A DNA stretch of 64,000 bases from GCA-003244245 sp050699715 (GCA_050699715.1 JBOHFR010000005.1:1-64000), one strand, 5' to 3'. Positions 33,837 to 43,439 are shown, numbered from the stretch's first letter. A program made the numbers and translations. The notes: generated from the letters alone by a model not told the origin.

Positions 33837-34571
33837 CTAGCCGGTTATCGCCGGGCGCCGGGCCAGCACGTGCAACCGGCTGGCGATGTCGCGCAAAGGT
33901 GCCCGTCCGGCTGCGGACAGCTCCAGCTCGGCGAGCGCCTCGGCTGCCCCAGGATAAGCCTCCAGCACACCACCAGGCACCAGGTCGGCAACCACTCCGT
34001 CGCCCTGCACCAGCTCGACACCCAGCCCGCTGGCCGCTAGCAGCGCGATCAGGCCACCGGTATCGAAACGGCGCAGCACGGGGTCATCCCTACCGAGCCG
34101 GCCATCTGGATCGTCCAGCACATGGCGAGCCTCAGCCAGCCGTCCAGCCAGCGCGCGAACCAACACCGCCGCGTACCGGTTGGCCACCAGGACCGATACC
34201 GCGCCGCCGGGGGCGGTGGCGTCGGCTAGCGCCCGCACCGCCCCGGCGGGATCCTCGACCACCTCGAGTATGCCGTGCCCGAGCACGAGGTCGGCACTGG
34301 CTGCCCCCACCGCCTCGGCCAGCGAGTCGACGTCCCCCTGGACCGGGCTCACCAGCTGCTGGACTCCGGCATCGGCGACCCGACGGTGCAACGTGGCCAG
34401 CGCATTGGGGCTTGGTTCCACCACCGTCACCAGGCAGCCGGACCGGGCCAGCGGCACGGCCCAGACGCCGCTGCCGCCGCCCACGTCCAGCACCCGGGGG
34501 GCGATGCCCAGCCGCCGACGCGCCGCGGCAACCTCGGCCTCCAGGGCTCGGTGCACGGCGCAGGCTCGCAT
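33837..34571 (-). CDS. Class I SAM-dependent methyltransferase
   Basis: A 244-residue product. The ATG at 34571 has AAGGTG upstream, and the fold begins soon after. Motif I VLDVGGGSGVWAVPLARSG binds SAM, followed by VTVVEPSPNALATLHRRVAD and LVLGHGILEVVEDPAGAVRA. The substrate is unknown. It is divergent from the ParA-like gene and conserved next to dinB in relatives. Confidence 0.8.
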   Translation of the reverse strand: MRACAVHRALEAEVAAARRRLGIAPRVLDVGGGSGVWAVPLARSGCLVTVVEPSPNALATLHRRVADAGVQQLVSPVQGDVDSLAEAVGAASADLVLGHGILEVVEDPAGAVRALADATAPGGAVSVLVANRYAAVLVRALAGRLAEARHVLDDPDGRLGRDDPVLRRFDTGGLIALLAASGLGVELVQGDGVVADLVPGGVLEAYPGAAEALAELELSAAGRAPLRDIASRLHVLARRPAITG

Positions 34572-34666
34572 GGGCAGCACCTTAGAGGGTTCGACCGCGG
34601 AGGCCAGGGGGGCGCCGGGGGTGCCGGGGCGAGGCCAGGGGAACACCGGCACCATAAGCTGCACCG

Positions 34667-35482
34667 GTGCGAACCGTGGCGGTGCTCGGCCTCAAGGGCG
34701 GGGTGGGCAAGACTTCCATCGTGCTTGGGTTGGCCGGGGCCGCCCTGCAGCGAAAGATCCGGACCTTGGTCGTGGACCTCGACCCGCAGGGCAATTGCAC
34801 CGGCACCCTGGAGCCCGGCGAGACAAAGTCCACGCTGGCCGACGTCCTGGCTGAGCCAAAACGCTCGGTGCTCAGGAATGCGATCGCGCCCAGCGCGTGG
34901 GGTGCGGACCTGGATGTGCTGGTCGGCGGGGAGGAGGCCGAGGCACACAACCGGCCAGACCCTGACCCCGCCGGGCTCGGGCGGCTGGACCACGCGCTGT
35001 CCACGCTGGACGCTATGGCCGGCAATCCGCCGTATCGGCTGGTGCTCCTGGACTGCCCGCCCTCGCTGGGCCAGCTGACCCGCTCGGCGCTGGTGGCCGC
35101 CGACCGGGCGCTGCTGGTCACCGAACCGACCATCTACGCGGTCGCCGGCGTGCAGCGTGCCTTCGAGGCCGTGCAGCACGAGCGCGAGCGCAACCCCGAC
35201 CTACACACTCTGGGCGTGGTGGTCAACCGGGTCCGAGTGCGCTCCAGCGAGCACAACTACCGGATCAACGAGCTGCGGGAGATCTTCGGGCCGCTGGTGC
35301 TACCTACTGTGCTACCGGACCGCTCGGCGGTGCAACACGCGCAAGGGGCCGGGCTGCCGATCCAGCGCTGGGGCACCCCCGGGGCCCGGGAAGTCGCGGT
35401 AGCCCTCGACGTGCTGCTGGCCCGGATCCTGCGCACCAGCCCGCTACGACGTCGCACTCCGACGCAAATGGCTCAGGCTTGA
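34667..35482 (+). CDS. ParA-family ATPase
   Basis: A 271-residue product from GTG 34667. Deviant Walker A LKGGVGKTSIVLGLAGAALQ, Walker B VLLDCPPSLGQLTRSALVAA, and a DxDPQGN motif (VVDLDPQGNCTGTLEPGE) show a MinD/ParA ATPase. There is no ParB nearby, so it is an orphan ParA of the type conserved beside these genes. It may position a large cargo or the divisome. It converges on pspA (26 bp). Confidence 0.8.
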   Translation: MRTVAVLGLKGGVGKTSIVLGLAGAALQRKIRTLVVDLDPQGNCTGTLEPGETKSTLADVLAEPKRSVLRNAIAPSAWGADLDVLVGGEEAEAHNRPDPDPAGLGRLDHALSTLDAMAGNPPYRLVLLDCPPSLGQLTRSALVAADRALLVTEPTIYAVAGVQRAFEAVQHERERNPDLHTLGVVVNRVRVRSSEHNYRINELREIFGPLVLPTVLPDRSAVQHAQGAGLPIQRWGTPGAREVAVALDVLLARILRTSPLRRRTPTQMAQA

Positions 35483-35508
35483 GAGCTTATAAGGGCTTAA
35501 GGCCCCCG

Positions 35509-36318
35509 CTATGGCTGGCTGTTCGGCGGCAGGACCTGCCGGGGCGAGGCGGGTTGTGCCGCCGGCTCACCGGCGGTGACCTCACCCGTGATCGGCGCCC
35601 CGCTCATTGAGGCACGGATCTGCTCCAGCCGGGAGCGGCCCGCCATGTCCAGCGAGGCTTGCTGCACGTCGAGCATCCGGCCCTGCACGGAGTTCTTGGC
35701 CAGCTCGGCGGAGCCGAGGGCATTGGCGTAACGGCGCTCGATCTTGTCCCGGACCGCATCGAGCGATGGTGTGTTGCCCGGGGCGGTCAGCTCATTCATG
35801 GACTGCAGCGAAGCGGAGACCTGCTCTTGCATCTTCGCCTGATCCAGCTGGGTGAGCAGCTTGGTCCGTTCTGCGAGCTTCTGCTGCAACATCCTCCCGT
35901 TATTCTCGACCGCCTGCTTGGCCTGGCTCGCGGCTTGCAGCGCCTTGTCATGAGTGGACTTGAGGTCCTCCAAGGATTGCTCCGCAGACACCAGCTGGGT
36001 AGCGAAGGACTCCGCATCCTGTTCGTACTGCTGCGCTTTGGCCGCATCGCCCTGGCTCCGCGCCTGGTCGGCGAGCACCAGGGCTTGCCGGGCCAAGGCT
36101 TGTTGCTTCTCAACCTCGCTGAGCTGGCGGGTGAGCTTCATCTCCAGCTGCCGCTGGTTGCCAATGACAGCGGCAGCCTGTTGGGACAGCTTCTGGTGCC
36201 TGCGCTGCTCATCCTCCATGGCCTGCTGAATCTGTATCTTGGGATCAGCGTGTTCGTCGATCTTGGACGAGAACGAGGCCATGAGGTAATTCCAGGCCTT
36301 CGCAAAGGGGTTAGCCAT
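35509..36318 (-). CDS. pspA: PspA/IM30 family membrane-stress protein
   Basis: A 269-residue product. Almost wholly helical and coiled coil: MANPFAKAWNYLMASFSSKI then DEHADPKIQIQQAMEDEQRR. It resembles the mycobacterial 35-kDa/PspA protein encoded next to clgR. PspA oligomers support the membrane under envelope stress. The C-terminal 40 residues are a Pro/Ala tail specific to this group. Located 58 bp from clgR, same strand, as in Mycobacterium (clgR-pspA), so ClgR probably activates it. Confidence 0.85.
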   Translation of the reverse strand: MANPFAKAWNYLMASFSSKIDEHADPKIQIQQAMEDEQRRHQKLSQQAAAVIGNQRQLEMKLTRQLSEVEKQQALARQALVLADQARSQGDAAKAQQYEQDAESFATQLVSAEQSLEDLKSTHDKALQAASQAKQAVENNGRMLQQKLAERTKLLTQLDQAKMQEQVSASLQSMNELTAPGNTPSLDAVRDKIERRYANALGSAELAKNSVQGRMLDVQQASLDMAGRSRLEQIRASMSGAPITGEVTAGEPAAQPASPRQVLPPNSQP

Positions 36319-36376
36319 CTCTTCCGCTGCCTCTCCTTATGACCAATCGGGCTCGGCTTCGCCCTACCTCGCCAGC

Positions 36377-36658
36377 TCAGGCCGCAACCAGCTCCGCCGC
36401 GAGGGTGTCTGGCACCTCGGGCAGGTACACCGGACCGAGATCGTCGGCTACCCGCCGCAACAGCTCGTCCAGCGGCAGGTCAAGCGCGTCACAGATTGAT
36501 GCGAGCAGCTCGCTGGAGGGCTCCTTGCGACCCCGCTCCACCTCCGAGAGATAGCCCAGACTCACCCGGGCCACCCGGGACACCTCGCGCAGCGTGCGGC
36601 GCTGCGAGGTCCGCGTCCGGCGTAGCCGATCGCCGATGGCCTCCCGCAGCAGCGTCAT
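36377..36658 (-). CDS. clgR: ClgR-type XRE regulator
   Basis: A 93-residue product. The helix-turn-helix is TLREVSRVARVSLGYLSEVE then RGRKEPSSELLASICDALDL. The C-terminus ends ELVAA, the hydrophobic end that in ClgR of streptomycetes and corynebacteria targets the regulator to Clp protease. It controls clp genes and pspA under envelope stress. The gene order pgsA-clgR-pspA is as in Mycobacterium. Confidence 0.8.
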   Translation of the reverse strand: MTLLREAIGDRLRRTRTSQRRTLREVSRVARVSLGYLSEVERGRKEPSSELLASICDALDLPLDELLRRVADDLGPVYLPEVPDTLAAELVAA

Positions 36659-36807
36659 CGCGTTTCCTCCCGAGTGTTGGCCGGCCTAGGCTAACCGGAT
36701 TGCTTGCCCCCTACCGTACTCACCAGCCGGCTGGCCGGTCGTCCGCCGTGGGCGAAACGCCCCGGGCGCCCCAACGCCGCTCGGGGCGGGAGCAAAGCGG
36801 TCGGCGG

Positions 36808-37398
36808 TCACGGCAGCGCGACAGCTCGGCGCCCGGAAGCGCGCAGCCGCAACGCGCGCACCACGTAGTCGATGCCGGTGACAACGGTGAGCGCCACCGC
36901 GAGGCCCATTGCCGCCCAGCGCACCGGATGCGCCGCCAGCGGGACCGGCAGCACGTAGAGCTCGATCGCGACCACCTGCGCGAACGCCTTGGCCTTGCCG
37001 CCACGGCTGGCCGGGATCACCCCGTAGCGCAAGACCCAGAAGCGCAGCGCGGTAACACCCAGCTCACGCGCGACGATCAGCATGGTAAGCCACCAAGCCA
37101 GCTCGCTCAGCAGGCTCAAGCCTACCAGCGCGGCCCCGATGAGTACCTTGTCCGCAATCGGATCGGCAATCGTGCCAAACTTGGTGATCAGACCGCGACG
37201 CCGAGCCAGGTCGCCGTCGAGCCGGTCGGTGAGCGAGGCGACGCCGAATACCACCGCCGCAGTGACCCGCCACACCGGATCGCTGCCACCCTTGGTGAAT
37301 AAGGCGAGCACGAACACCGGCGCAAGCACCATCCGTGACATGGTCAGCAGGTTGGCCAGGTTCCACAGCGGGACTTTGCTTGCCGGCGGAGGGCTCAC
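36808..37398 (-). CDS. pgsA: CDP-diacylglycerol-glycerol-3-phosphate phosphatidyltransferase
   Basis: A 196-residue membrane protein. The CDP-alcohol phosphotransferase motif is DRLDGDLARRRGLITKFGTI followed by ADPIADK, with all the Asp residues present. It forms phosphatidylglycerol phosphate, the first committed step towards phosphatidylglycerol and cardiolipin. It overlaps rimO by 4 bp. Confidence 0.85.
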   Translation of the reverse strand: MSPPPASKVPLWNLANLLTMSRMVLAPVFVLALFTKGGSDPVWRVTAAVVFGVASLTDRLDGDLARRRGLITKFGTIADPIADKVLIGAALVGLSLLSELAWWLTMLIVARELGVTALRFWVLRYGVIPASRGGKAKAFAQVVAIELYVLPVPLAAHPVRWAAMGLAVALTVVTGIDYVVRALRLRASGRRAVALP

Positions 37399-38858
37399 GG
37401 CCCGTCGCCGGCCGGGGCGATCAGCTCCATCGGCTCGACGATCAGGTCGACGCCCTCAGCGGCGACCACCCGGCAGCGCACCACGTCGCCGAGCGCGAAC
37501 GAGTGTGCTCCCGAGCCGGTGAGCACGCACTCGCCATCCACCTCGGGAGCCTGGTGCTCGGCGCGCCCGAACGTCTGGGCTGGCCCGTCGGACCCGGCGC
37601 CGGCATCCGTCTCGGCGACGGCCTCCACCAGCACCTCCACGGTCTCCCCGATCCGCTCCTCGGCGCGCTGCGCGGTGAGCTGCTCGACCAGCCCGCTGAT
37701 CCGTGCGACGCGCTCGCCGACGGTGCCCTCGTCGTGCTGCCCGGGCAGGCCGGCGGCCTCGGTGCCGTCCTCATCGGAGTAGCCGAAGACGCCCACCGCG
37801 TCCAGCCGTGCCTCGGTGAGAAAGCGCTCCAGCTCCGCGACGTCAGCGTCGGTCTCCCCCGGGAACCCGACGATCACGTTGCTGCGCGCTCCCGCAGTGG
37901 GAGCGTGGCGCCGGATCTCCTCCAGCAAGGCCAGGAAGGACTCGCGCGAGCCGAACCGGCGCATGCGGCGGAGCACCGGCTCGCTGGCGTGCTGGAAGGA
38001 CAGGTCGAAGTAGCTGGCCACGCCGGGCGTGCCGGCGATGGTGGTCACCAGCGCGGGGCGGATCTCCGCCGGCTGCAGGTAGGACACTCGGGTGCGCACG
38101 ATCCCGGGGATGGCGGCCAGCCGGCGCAGCAGTTCCTCCAAGGCACCCGGGCGGCCCAGGTCCTTGCCATAAGACGTGGAGTTTTCGCTGACCAACACCA
38201 GCTCCCGCACTCCCGACCCGGCCAGCCACGCCGCCTCGGCCAGCACGTCGGCGACCGGGCGGGAGACGAACGCGCCGCGGAAGGTGGGGATGGCGCAAAA
38301 CGCGCAGCGCCGATCACAGCCCGACGCGATCTTCAGGGGGGCGACCGGGGAGTCATCCAGCCGGCGGCGCGGCACTCGGGGGCCCCAGCCGTGCCCAGGC
38401 AGCGCGGGACCGCTAGTAAGTGCCGCCGGCCGGGACGCCGGGGTGATCGGCAACAGGGTGCGGCGATCCACCGGCTGGTGCGCGGGCACTACCTGGCCAG
38501 CGAGTACGTCGCGCAGCCGACCACCCAGCTCCGGATAAGCGTCGAAACCCAAGACCGCGTCGGCCTCCGGCAGGCTGCGCGCTAGCTCCGCTCCGTAGCG
38601 CTCGGCCAGGCAACCGACCGCAACGACCTTGGCGCCGGTGTCCGCAGCGGCCAGCAGGGTGTCGATGGAATCTTTCTTGGCGGCGGCGACGAAACCACAG
38701 GTGTTGACCACCACCACGTCGGCCACCCCGCCGTCGGGGTCAACCAGCTCCCAACCATCTTCGGTCAGCCGGCCGGCCAGTTCCTCAGAGTCGACCTCGT
38801 TTCGGGCGCAGCCCAACGTAACCAGGGCAGCGCGGGGCAAATGGGGGGAGGTGGGCAC
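37395..38858 (-). CDS. rimO: Ribosomal protein S12 methylthiotransferase RimO
   Basis: A 487-residue product. GTG 38858 is chosen, with a TACTCT -10-like hexamer six bases upstream (leaderless). The N-terminal UPF0004 domain has ALVTLGCARNEVDSEELAGR, NTCGFVAAAKKDSIDTLL and VGCLAERYG (three Cys for one cluster). The radical SAM motif is ASGCDRRCAFCAIPTFRGAF. A C-terminal TRAM domain follows. It methylthiolates Asp of ribosomal protein S12. Note that it also consumes SAM. Confidence 0.9.
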   Translation of the reverse strand: MPTSPHLPRAALVTLGCARNEVDSEELAGRLTEDGWELVDPDGGVADVVVVNTCGFVAAAKKDSIDTLLAAADTGAKVVAVGCLAERYGAELARSLPEADAVLGFDAYPELGGRLRDVLAGQVVPAHQPVDRRTLLPITPASRPAALTSGPALPGHGWGPRVPRRRLDDSPVAPLKIASGCDRRCAFCAIPTFRGAFVSRPVADVLAEAAWLAGSGVRELVLVSENSTSYGKDLGRPGALEELLRRLAAIPGIVRTRVSYLQPAEIRPALVTTIAGTPGVASYFDLSFQHASEPVLRRMRRFGSRESFLALLEEIRRHAPTAGARSNVIVGFPGETDADVAELERFLTEARLDAVGVFGYSDEDGTEAAGLPGQHDEGTVGERVARISGLVEQLTAQRAEERIGETVEVLVEAVAETDAGAGSDGPAQTFGRAEHQAPEVDGECVLTGSGAHSFALGDVVRCRVVAAEGVDLIVEPMELIAPAGDGP

Positions 38859-39021
38859 CCGCTCAGAGTAACCGGCCACCCTCCATAATCGGGCATACCA
38901 GCCCTGTGGTCCGCTGGTCGACATCCGCCACGACACGCCGCTCATCGTGGCAGCCGTCGACGTAGGCCAGCAGGCCGATCCCTACGGGCACCGTCGCTAA
39001 CCCTCACCCACAACGTCGTCA
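38859..39021. other. Spacer upstream of rimO
   Basis: Marks the junction between the conserved rimO block and the accessory region that separates it from argA-ftsK. No gene is seen. Confidence 0.3.
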
Positions 39022-39585
39022 GTGGCCGCTCCACCGGGTGCTTCACCCACTCCCGCCGACCCCCGAGTGCCACTATCGGTGCGGTGCGACCCCGTGATCG
39101 GCCACGACCCCAGCCCACGCGAGCTGGCACACCTGATGGCCACGCGGCTCGACTATCTCCCCGCCGCGGTGGCCGAATCCACCGACTACCGCGTGTTGCC
39201 CGGCGTCGCGGAGCTGCTACCCTCGCTGGGCCCGCGGGGCTACCTGCTGGGACTGACCACCGGCCTCGTGGAGGCGGCAGCACACATCAAGCTAGCCCGC
39301 GGTAACCTCGCCAAGTACTTTCAGTGCGGCGGGTATGGCTCGGACTCACCAGACCGCACCGAGCTGACCCGGCTGGGCATCCAGCGAGTCGGCGTGGTGC
39401 TTGGCCGGCCACTGGACCCCCAACAAACCTGGATCGTCGGTGACACCCCACGGGACATTGCCGCTGCGCACGGCGCCATCGCGATCGGCGTCGCCAGCGG
39501 CCGCTACACCACCAAGGCGCTCCGCGATGCCGGCGCGGACCATGTCCTGTCGCACTCACCGACGAACTCCCGCTGTGACCGCTGA
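39022..39585 (+). pseudogene. HAD-family phosphatase lacking its N-terminus
   Basis: The frame encodes DYRVLPGVAELLPSLGPRGY, LLGLTTGLVEAAAHIKLARG and WIVGDTPRDIAAAHGAIAIG, the second half of a phosphoglycolate-phosphatase-like HAD protein with its motif II (LTTG) and motif III/IV (GDTPxD). The N-terminal DxDGT nucleophile motif is absent. The first 20-odd residues are Pro-rich and not HAD-like. Inactive remnant. Confidence 0.6.
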
Positions 39586-39648
39586 GACGGCTCAGCCAAG
39601 ATCCACACCTTCCCATTCCCACATCCTCTTATAAAAGGGATTCGCGGT

Positions 39649-42105
39649 ATGAGCGCTGATATCACGACGGTCGCCGTCGATGTGCTACGCACCGGATGGG
39701 ACCAGAACGAACCGGGCCTGTCGCCCTCCACGGTCGGCGCGGCCGACTTCGGGCTGCTCTATAGGGTCGCGGTAGACGGTCAGGTGTACGCCCAGCCCCT
39801 CGTCTACAACGGCACCCTGGTGGTCGCCACCGAGAACAACAACGTCTATGGCTTCGATGCGGCGACCGGCGGGGTGACGTGGCCCAAGAAGTCGCTCGGG
39901 CCGCCGTGGCCCGCGGCCGCGATCGGCTGCGGCGACCTCACCCCGAACATCGGCGTCACGTCCACCCCGGTGATCGACTCGGCCACCGGCACCCTGTACT
40001 TGACCTGCAAGGTCAACGACGGTCCCGACACCCACCATCCGCACTGGTACATGCACGCCCTCGACGTCACCACCGGCGTCGAGCGCCCCGGCTGGCCGGT
40101 GGAGATCCACGGATCGGCCAGCAACGACCCCGCGGCCACGTTCAACCCATTCACCGCCATGCAGCGCCCGGGCCTGCTGCTGCTCGACGGCGTGGTGTAC
40201 GCCGGGTTCGGCGCGCACTGCGACGCCGGCCCCTACCGCGGCTGGGTGGTAGCAGTCTCGACCACGACGGCCCAGGTCAGCGCGCTGTGGACGACGCTGG
40301 TCGGCAGCGACGACGGCGCGGGCATCTGGCAGGGCGGCGGCGGCCTGGTATCCGACGGCAGCGACCGCATCCTCTTCTCCACCGGCAACAGCTTCCACAG
40401 CCTTACGCCACCGCCCGGCCCGGGCCACCGCCCGCCCGGCCAGCTCGGTGAGTCGGTGGTGCGGCTCGGTGTCGCCGGCGACGGCAGCCTATCCGCGCGG
40501 GACTTCTTCGCACCCGCGAACGCGGACACACTCGACAACAATGACACGGACCTCGGCTCCGGGGGCCCACTGGCGCTGCCGGCCAGCTTCGGCACGGCTG
40601 CCCACCCGCACCTGCTCGTCGAAGTCGGCAAGGACGGCAGGGTCTTCCTGCTAGACCGGGACAACCTCGGTGGCCGCAAGCAAGGACCGTCCGGCAGCGA
40701 TGCCGTGGTGGGCGTCACAGGGCCGTTCAACGGGCTCTGGGGTCATCTCGCGTTCTACGGCGGCGAGGGCGGCTACGTCTACTTCGTCGGGAACGGCGGT
40801 CCGCTGCGGGCGCTGAAGTACGGTGTGGACGGCAGCGCCAACCCGGTATTATCGTCGGCCGGCACCAGCGCCAGCAACTTCGGCTACACGTCGGGCTCGC
40901 CGATCGTGACCTCGGACGGCATCACGCCCGGCTCCGGGTTGGTCTGGGTCGTCTACGTCGACGACAACTCCGGCGCCGGCGCTCAGCTCCGGGCGTACGA
41001 GGCGGTGCCGGTCAACGGCACGCTGGCGCTGCGTTTCTCCACCCCGATCGGGATCGCATCGAAGTTTACCGAGGTCGCGACCGCCGGCAGCCGGGTGTTC
41101 GTGGGGACGCGGGACGGCAGCGTCCGAGCGTACGGCCGACCGGCCAGCGCTCCGGTCAGCGGCCCAGCGATCGACTTCGGCTCCATCCCGGTCGGCACTA
41201 CGAGGAACGGCACCGCGGTCGTCACCGCGAACCGGGCCACCACTGTAACCACACTGGCCACCTCGGCGCCGTTCGCGGCCGTCCCGCCGACCGGGCTGCC
41301 CCGGGTCCTCAACCCAGGAGACACGTTGTCGGTGCCGGTCAGCTTCAACCCCATCAGCCCCGGCCTCGCCACCGGCGCGCTGACGGTCAGCACCAGCACC
41401 GGCGGCGCCACGGTGGATCTGCGTGGGACCGGCACCCAGAACGGGCTCACCGCGACGCCCGCGAGCGTCGACTTCGGAGAGATAGCCACGTCGGCGACGA
41501 AGAGCCTGGCAGTGATCATCGCCAACACCGGCGTCACCACGACCACCGTGACCGGGGGCACCGCACCGGCGTTGCCGTTCGGCGTCACCGGACTGCCGGC
41601 CACCGGCACATCGATCCCGTCGACCGGTTCGGTCGCGGTGTCTGTGACGTTCGCGCCCACCGTTGCCGGCGCGGCGAACGGCGTGCTGACGGTCACCAGC
41701 ACTACGGGCAACGTGACGGTGCCACTGACCGGCAACGCGGTGACCGGCCAGGGTCGGCTGACCCTAGCGCCGACCGCAGTAGACCTCGGACCCGTCGCCG
41801 TCGGTGACACCGCAAGCTCGTCGTTCGACGTCTCCAACACCGGCAACATCTCGCTGACCATCACCAAGGCCAAGGCCCCAACCGGAGCGTTCACCAGCAG
41901 CGCCCCACTGAATGAAGGGCTGGTCATCAACCCGAACCAGCACGTCACCGTGCCAGTCACCTTCACGCCGACCACCACCGGCCCAGCATCGGCCGACTAC
42001 GAGATCACTGCGAATGACGGCCAGGGCGCCCAGCACGTGCGGTTGACCGGCACCGGAGCACCGACTGTCCCCACCACGGTTCCGCCACCCAGGGCCGGCA
42101 GCTGA
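39649..42105 (+). CDS. Beta-propeller protein with ASH-like repeat domains
   Basis: An 818-residue product. The first 490 residues form a PQQ-like beta-propeller (LYRVAVDGQVYAQPLVYNGT, LVVATENNNVYGFDAATGGV, GKDGRVFLLDRDNLGG). Residues about 500-810 are three or four immunoglobulin-like choice-of-anchor-D/ASH repeats (AIDFGSIPVGTTRNGTAVVT, SVDFGEIATSATKSLAVIIA, AVDLGPVAVGDTASSSFDVS). Such proteins are normally exported, but no signal peptide is visible at this start (MSADITTVAVDVLRTGWDQN); the start has AAAGGG upstream and a TATAAA. The export signal may have been lost or the real start is different. Ligand unknown. Confidence 0.75.
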   Translation: MSADITTVAVDVLRTGWDQNEPGLSPSTVGAADFGLLYRVAVDGQVYAQPLVYNGTLVVATENNNVYGFDAATGGVTWPKKSLGPPWPAAAIGCGDLTPNIGVTSTPVIDSATGTLYLTCKVNDGPDTHHPHWYMHALDVTTGVERPGWPVEIHGSASNDPAATFNPFTAMQRPGLLLLDGVVYAGFGAHCDAGPYRGWVVAVSTTTAQVSALWTTLVGSDDGAGIWQGGGGLVSDGSDRILFSTGNSFHSLTPPPGPGHRPPGQLGESVVRLGVAGDGSLSARDFFAPANADTLDNNDTDLGSGGPLALPASFGTAAHPHLLVEVGKDGRVFLLDRDNLGGRKQGPSGSDAVVGVTGPFNGLWGHLAFYGGEGGYVYFVGNGGPLRALKYGVDGSANPVLSSAGTSASNFGYTSGSPIVTSDGITPGSGLVWVVYVDDNSGAGAQLRAYEAVPVNGTLALRFSTPIGIASKFTEVATAGSRVFVGTRDGSVRAYGRPASAPVSGPAIDFGSIPVGTTRNGTAVVTANRATTVTTLATSAPFAAVPPTGLPRVLNPGDTLSVPVSFNPISPGLATGALTVSTSTGGATVDLRGTGTQNGLTATPASVDFGEIATSATKSLAVIIANTGVTTTTVTGGTAPALPFGVTGLPATGTSIPSTGSVAVSVTFAPTVAGAANGVLTVTSTTGNVTVPLTGNAVTGQGRLTLAPTAVDLGPVAVGDTASSSFDVSNTGNISLTITKAKAPTGAFTSSAPLNEGLVINPNQHVTVPVTFTPTTTGPASADYEITANDGQGAQHVRLTGTGAPTVPTTVPPPRAGS

Positions 42106-42185
42106 CGTTGAATGGCTCGGCCACTCTGTCGGCAACGCACGCGCCCGGTGGAGGGCACCAGCGCGGCAGTAGCCTTGAGCCACCT

Positions 42186-42215
42186 TCTCGCCGATGCCCC
42201 GGGGCATCGGCGAGA
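42186..42215. promoter_or_regulatory. Perfect 30-bp palindrome before an XRE gene
   Basis: TCTCGCCGATGCCCC followed directly by its complement, 25 bp before the regulator start at 42240. It may be an operator for the regulator or the terminator of the beta-propeller gene (80 bp after its stop). Confidence 0.5.
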
Positions 42216-42239
42216 GGATCGGCGGGAGGGGGTTTCTTC

Positions 42240-43439
42240 GTGGACGTTGACGACGACGCGCGCACGATCGGCCAGCGGGTGCGGCAGGTCCGGAACTCGC
42301 GGGGCAAATCGCTGCGGGTGGTCGCCGGGCTGGCCGGGATCGGCAAGTCGCAGTTGTCGGAGATCGAGCGCGGCGAGCATATCCCCAGCCTGAAGCAGAT
42401 CGTGGCCCTGGCCAATGCGCTGGAGATCGCCCCGTCCGAGCTGACCAGGCTGCCGCTGCCCGCGCCCGCCAACGGGCATACCGATTCCACCACTGAGGCG
42501 GTGCGGCTGGCGCTGGACGCGATCGACGCCGACCGCCCCGGCGGTCTGGTGCTCCCCGCCGCGGCGCTGGCAGATCAGGTGGCCCGGATCCACCGGCAGC
42601 GGCGGGCGTGCCAGTTCGCCGAGGTCGCCACCGACCTGCCCGGACTGATCCGGAATCTGCACACCACCCTGGCTACCGGTGCCGACCACGGCGAGTTGCT
42701 CGACCTAGCCGTCTACCTGCATGTGCATGTCACTCGTTTGTGGCTCACCCACGCGGGTGCACCCGCCGACCTGCTCCGTCGAACCATCTTCCTGGCACGA
42801 CGCTTGGCCCAGGAGCGTGATGAGGCCACCACGCTCGGCGTGGCCTCGTTCGGCGTGGTCGACGTGCTGCTGACCGGTGGCGCGTTCCCGCTGGGTCAGG
42901 CTGAGCTGGATTCGCTCACGCTGCCGCCGACTACCGCCGACACCGCCGGTCTGGTGGGCTTGGTCACCGCAGCCCACGCCGTGGCCGCCGCGCTGGACGA
43001 CCGTCCGGGCGATGTGGCCGCTCCCATGGAGGCCGCGGCTGAGCTGGCCGGGCGGTTCGGTGCAACCGGCGACACCGACTCCCTGGGGTTTTTGTTCGGG
43101 CCAACAGACGTAGGTGTGTATCGGATGTGGCTCGCGCTCGAAGCGGGCGAGCCCGATCAGGCGGTCAGCGTCGCGCGGGACGTCGACCCTGAGCGTCACC
43201 CCTTCACGACGATGCAGGCCCTCTACTGGGTCGACTACGGCCGCGCGCTCGCCCGGCTGCGGGGACGCCGGGACGACGCGGTGATGGCATTGCGCACGGC
43301 GGAGGACCTCTTCCCCACCATGGTGCGCCGGGATCCGATAGTCCGCGAGGTGATCGCCGAGCTGCTCACCCGTGCGCGCCGGGATACCGTGGGCCGGGAG
43401 TTGCGGGGGATGGCCTACCGGGCGGGCCTGCCGGTGTAG
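42240..43439 (+). CDS. XRE-family regulator with TPR-like region
   Basis: A 399-residue product from GTG 42240, with GGAGGGGG upstream. The helix-turn-helix lies at residues 8-65 (RTIGQRVRQVRNSRGKSLRV, VAGLAGIGKSQLSEIERGEH). The rest is a helical array. The upstream palindrome may be its operator. Two small genes follow on the same strand. It is a different sequence group from the triplicated regulators. Confidence 0.75.
   Translation: MDVDDDARTIGQRVRQVRNSRGKSLRVVAGLAGIGKSQLSEIERGEHIPSLKQIVALANALEIAPSELTRLPLPAPANGHTDSTTEAVRLALDAIDADRPGGLVLPAAALADQVARIHRQRRACQFAEVATDLPGLIRNLHTTLATGADHGELLDLAVYLHVHVTRLWLTHAGAPADLLRRTIFLARRLAQERDEATTLGVASFGVVDVLLTGGAFPLGQAELDSLTLPPTTADTAGLVGLVTAAHAVAAALDDRPGDVAAPMEAAAELAGRFGATGDTDSLGFLFGPTDVGVYRMWLALEAGEPDQAVSVARDVDPERHPFTTMQALYWVDYGRALARLRGRRDDAVMALRTAEDLFPTMVRRDPIVREVIAELLTRARRDTVGRELRGMAYRAGLPV

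Noticed and set aside
36659..36807. Absence of cinA between pgsA and clgR as a further sign of gene loss
   Set aside because: Mycobacterium tuberculosis also has pgsA and clgR adjacent, so this order is not unusual.
39685..40428. Long open frames antisense to the beta-propeller gene
   Set aside because: High-GC antisense shadow; the plus-strand frame has clear domain repeats.
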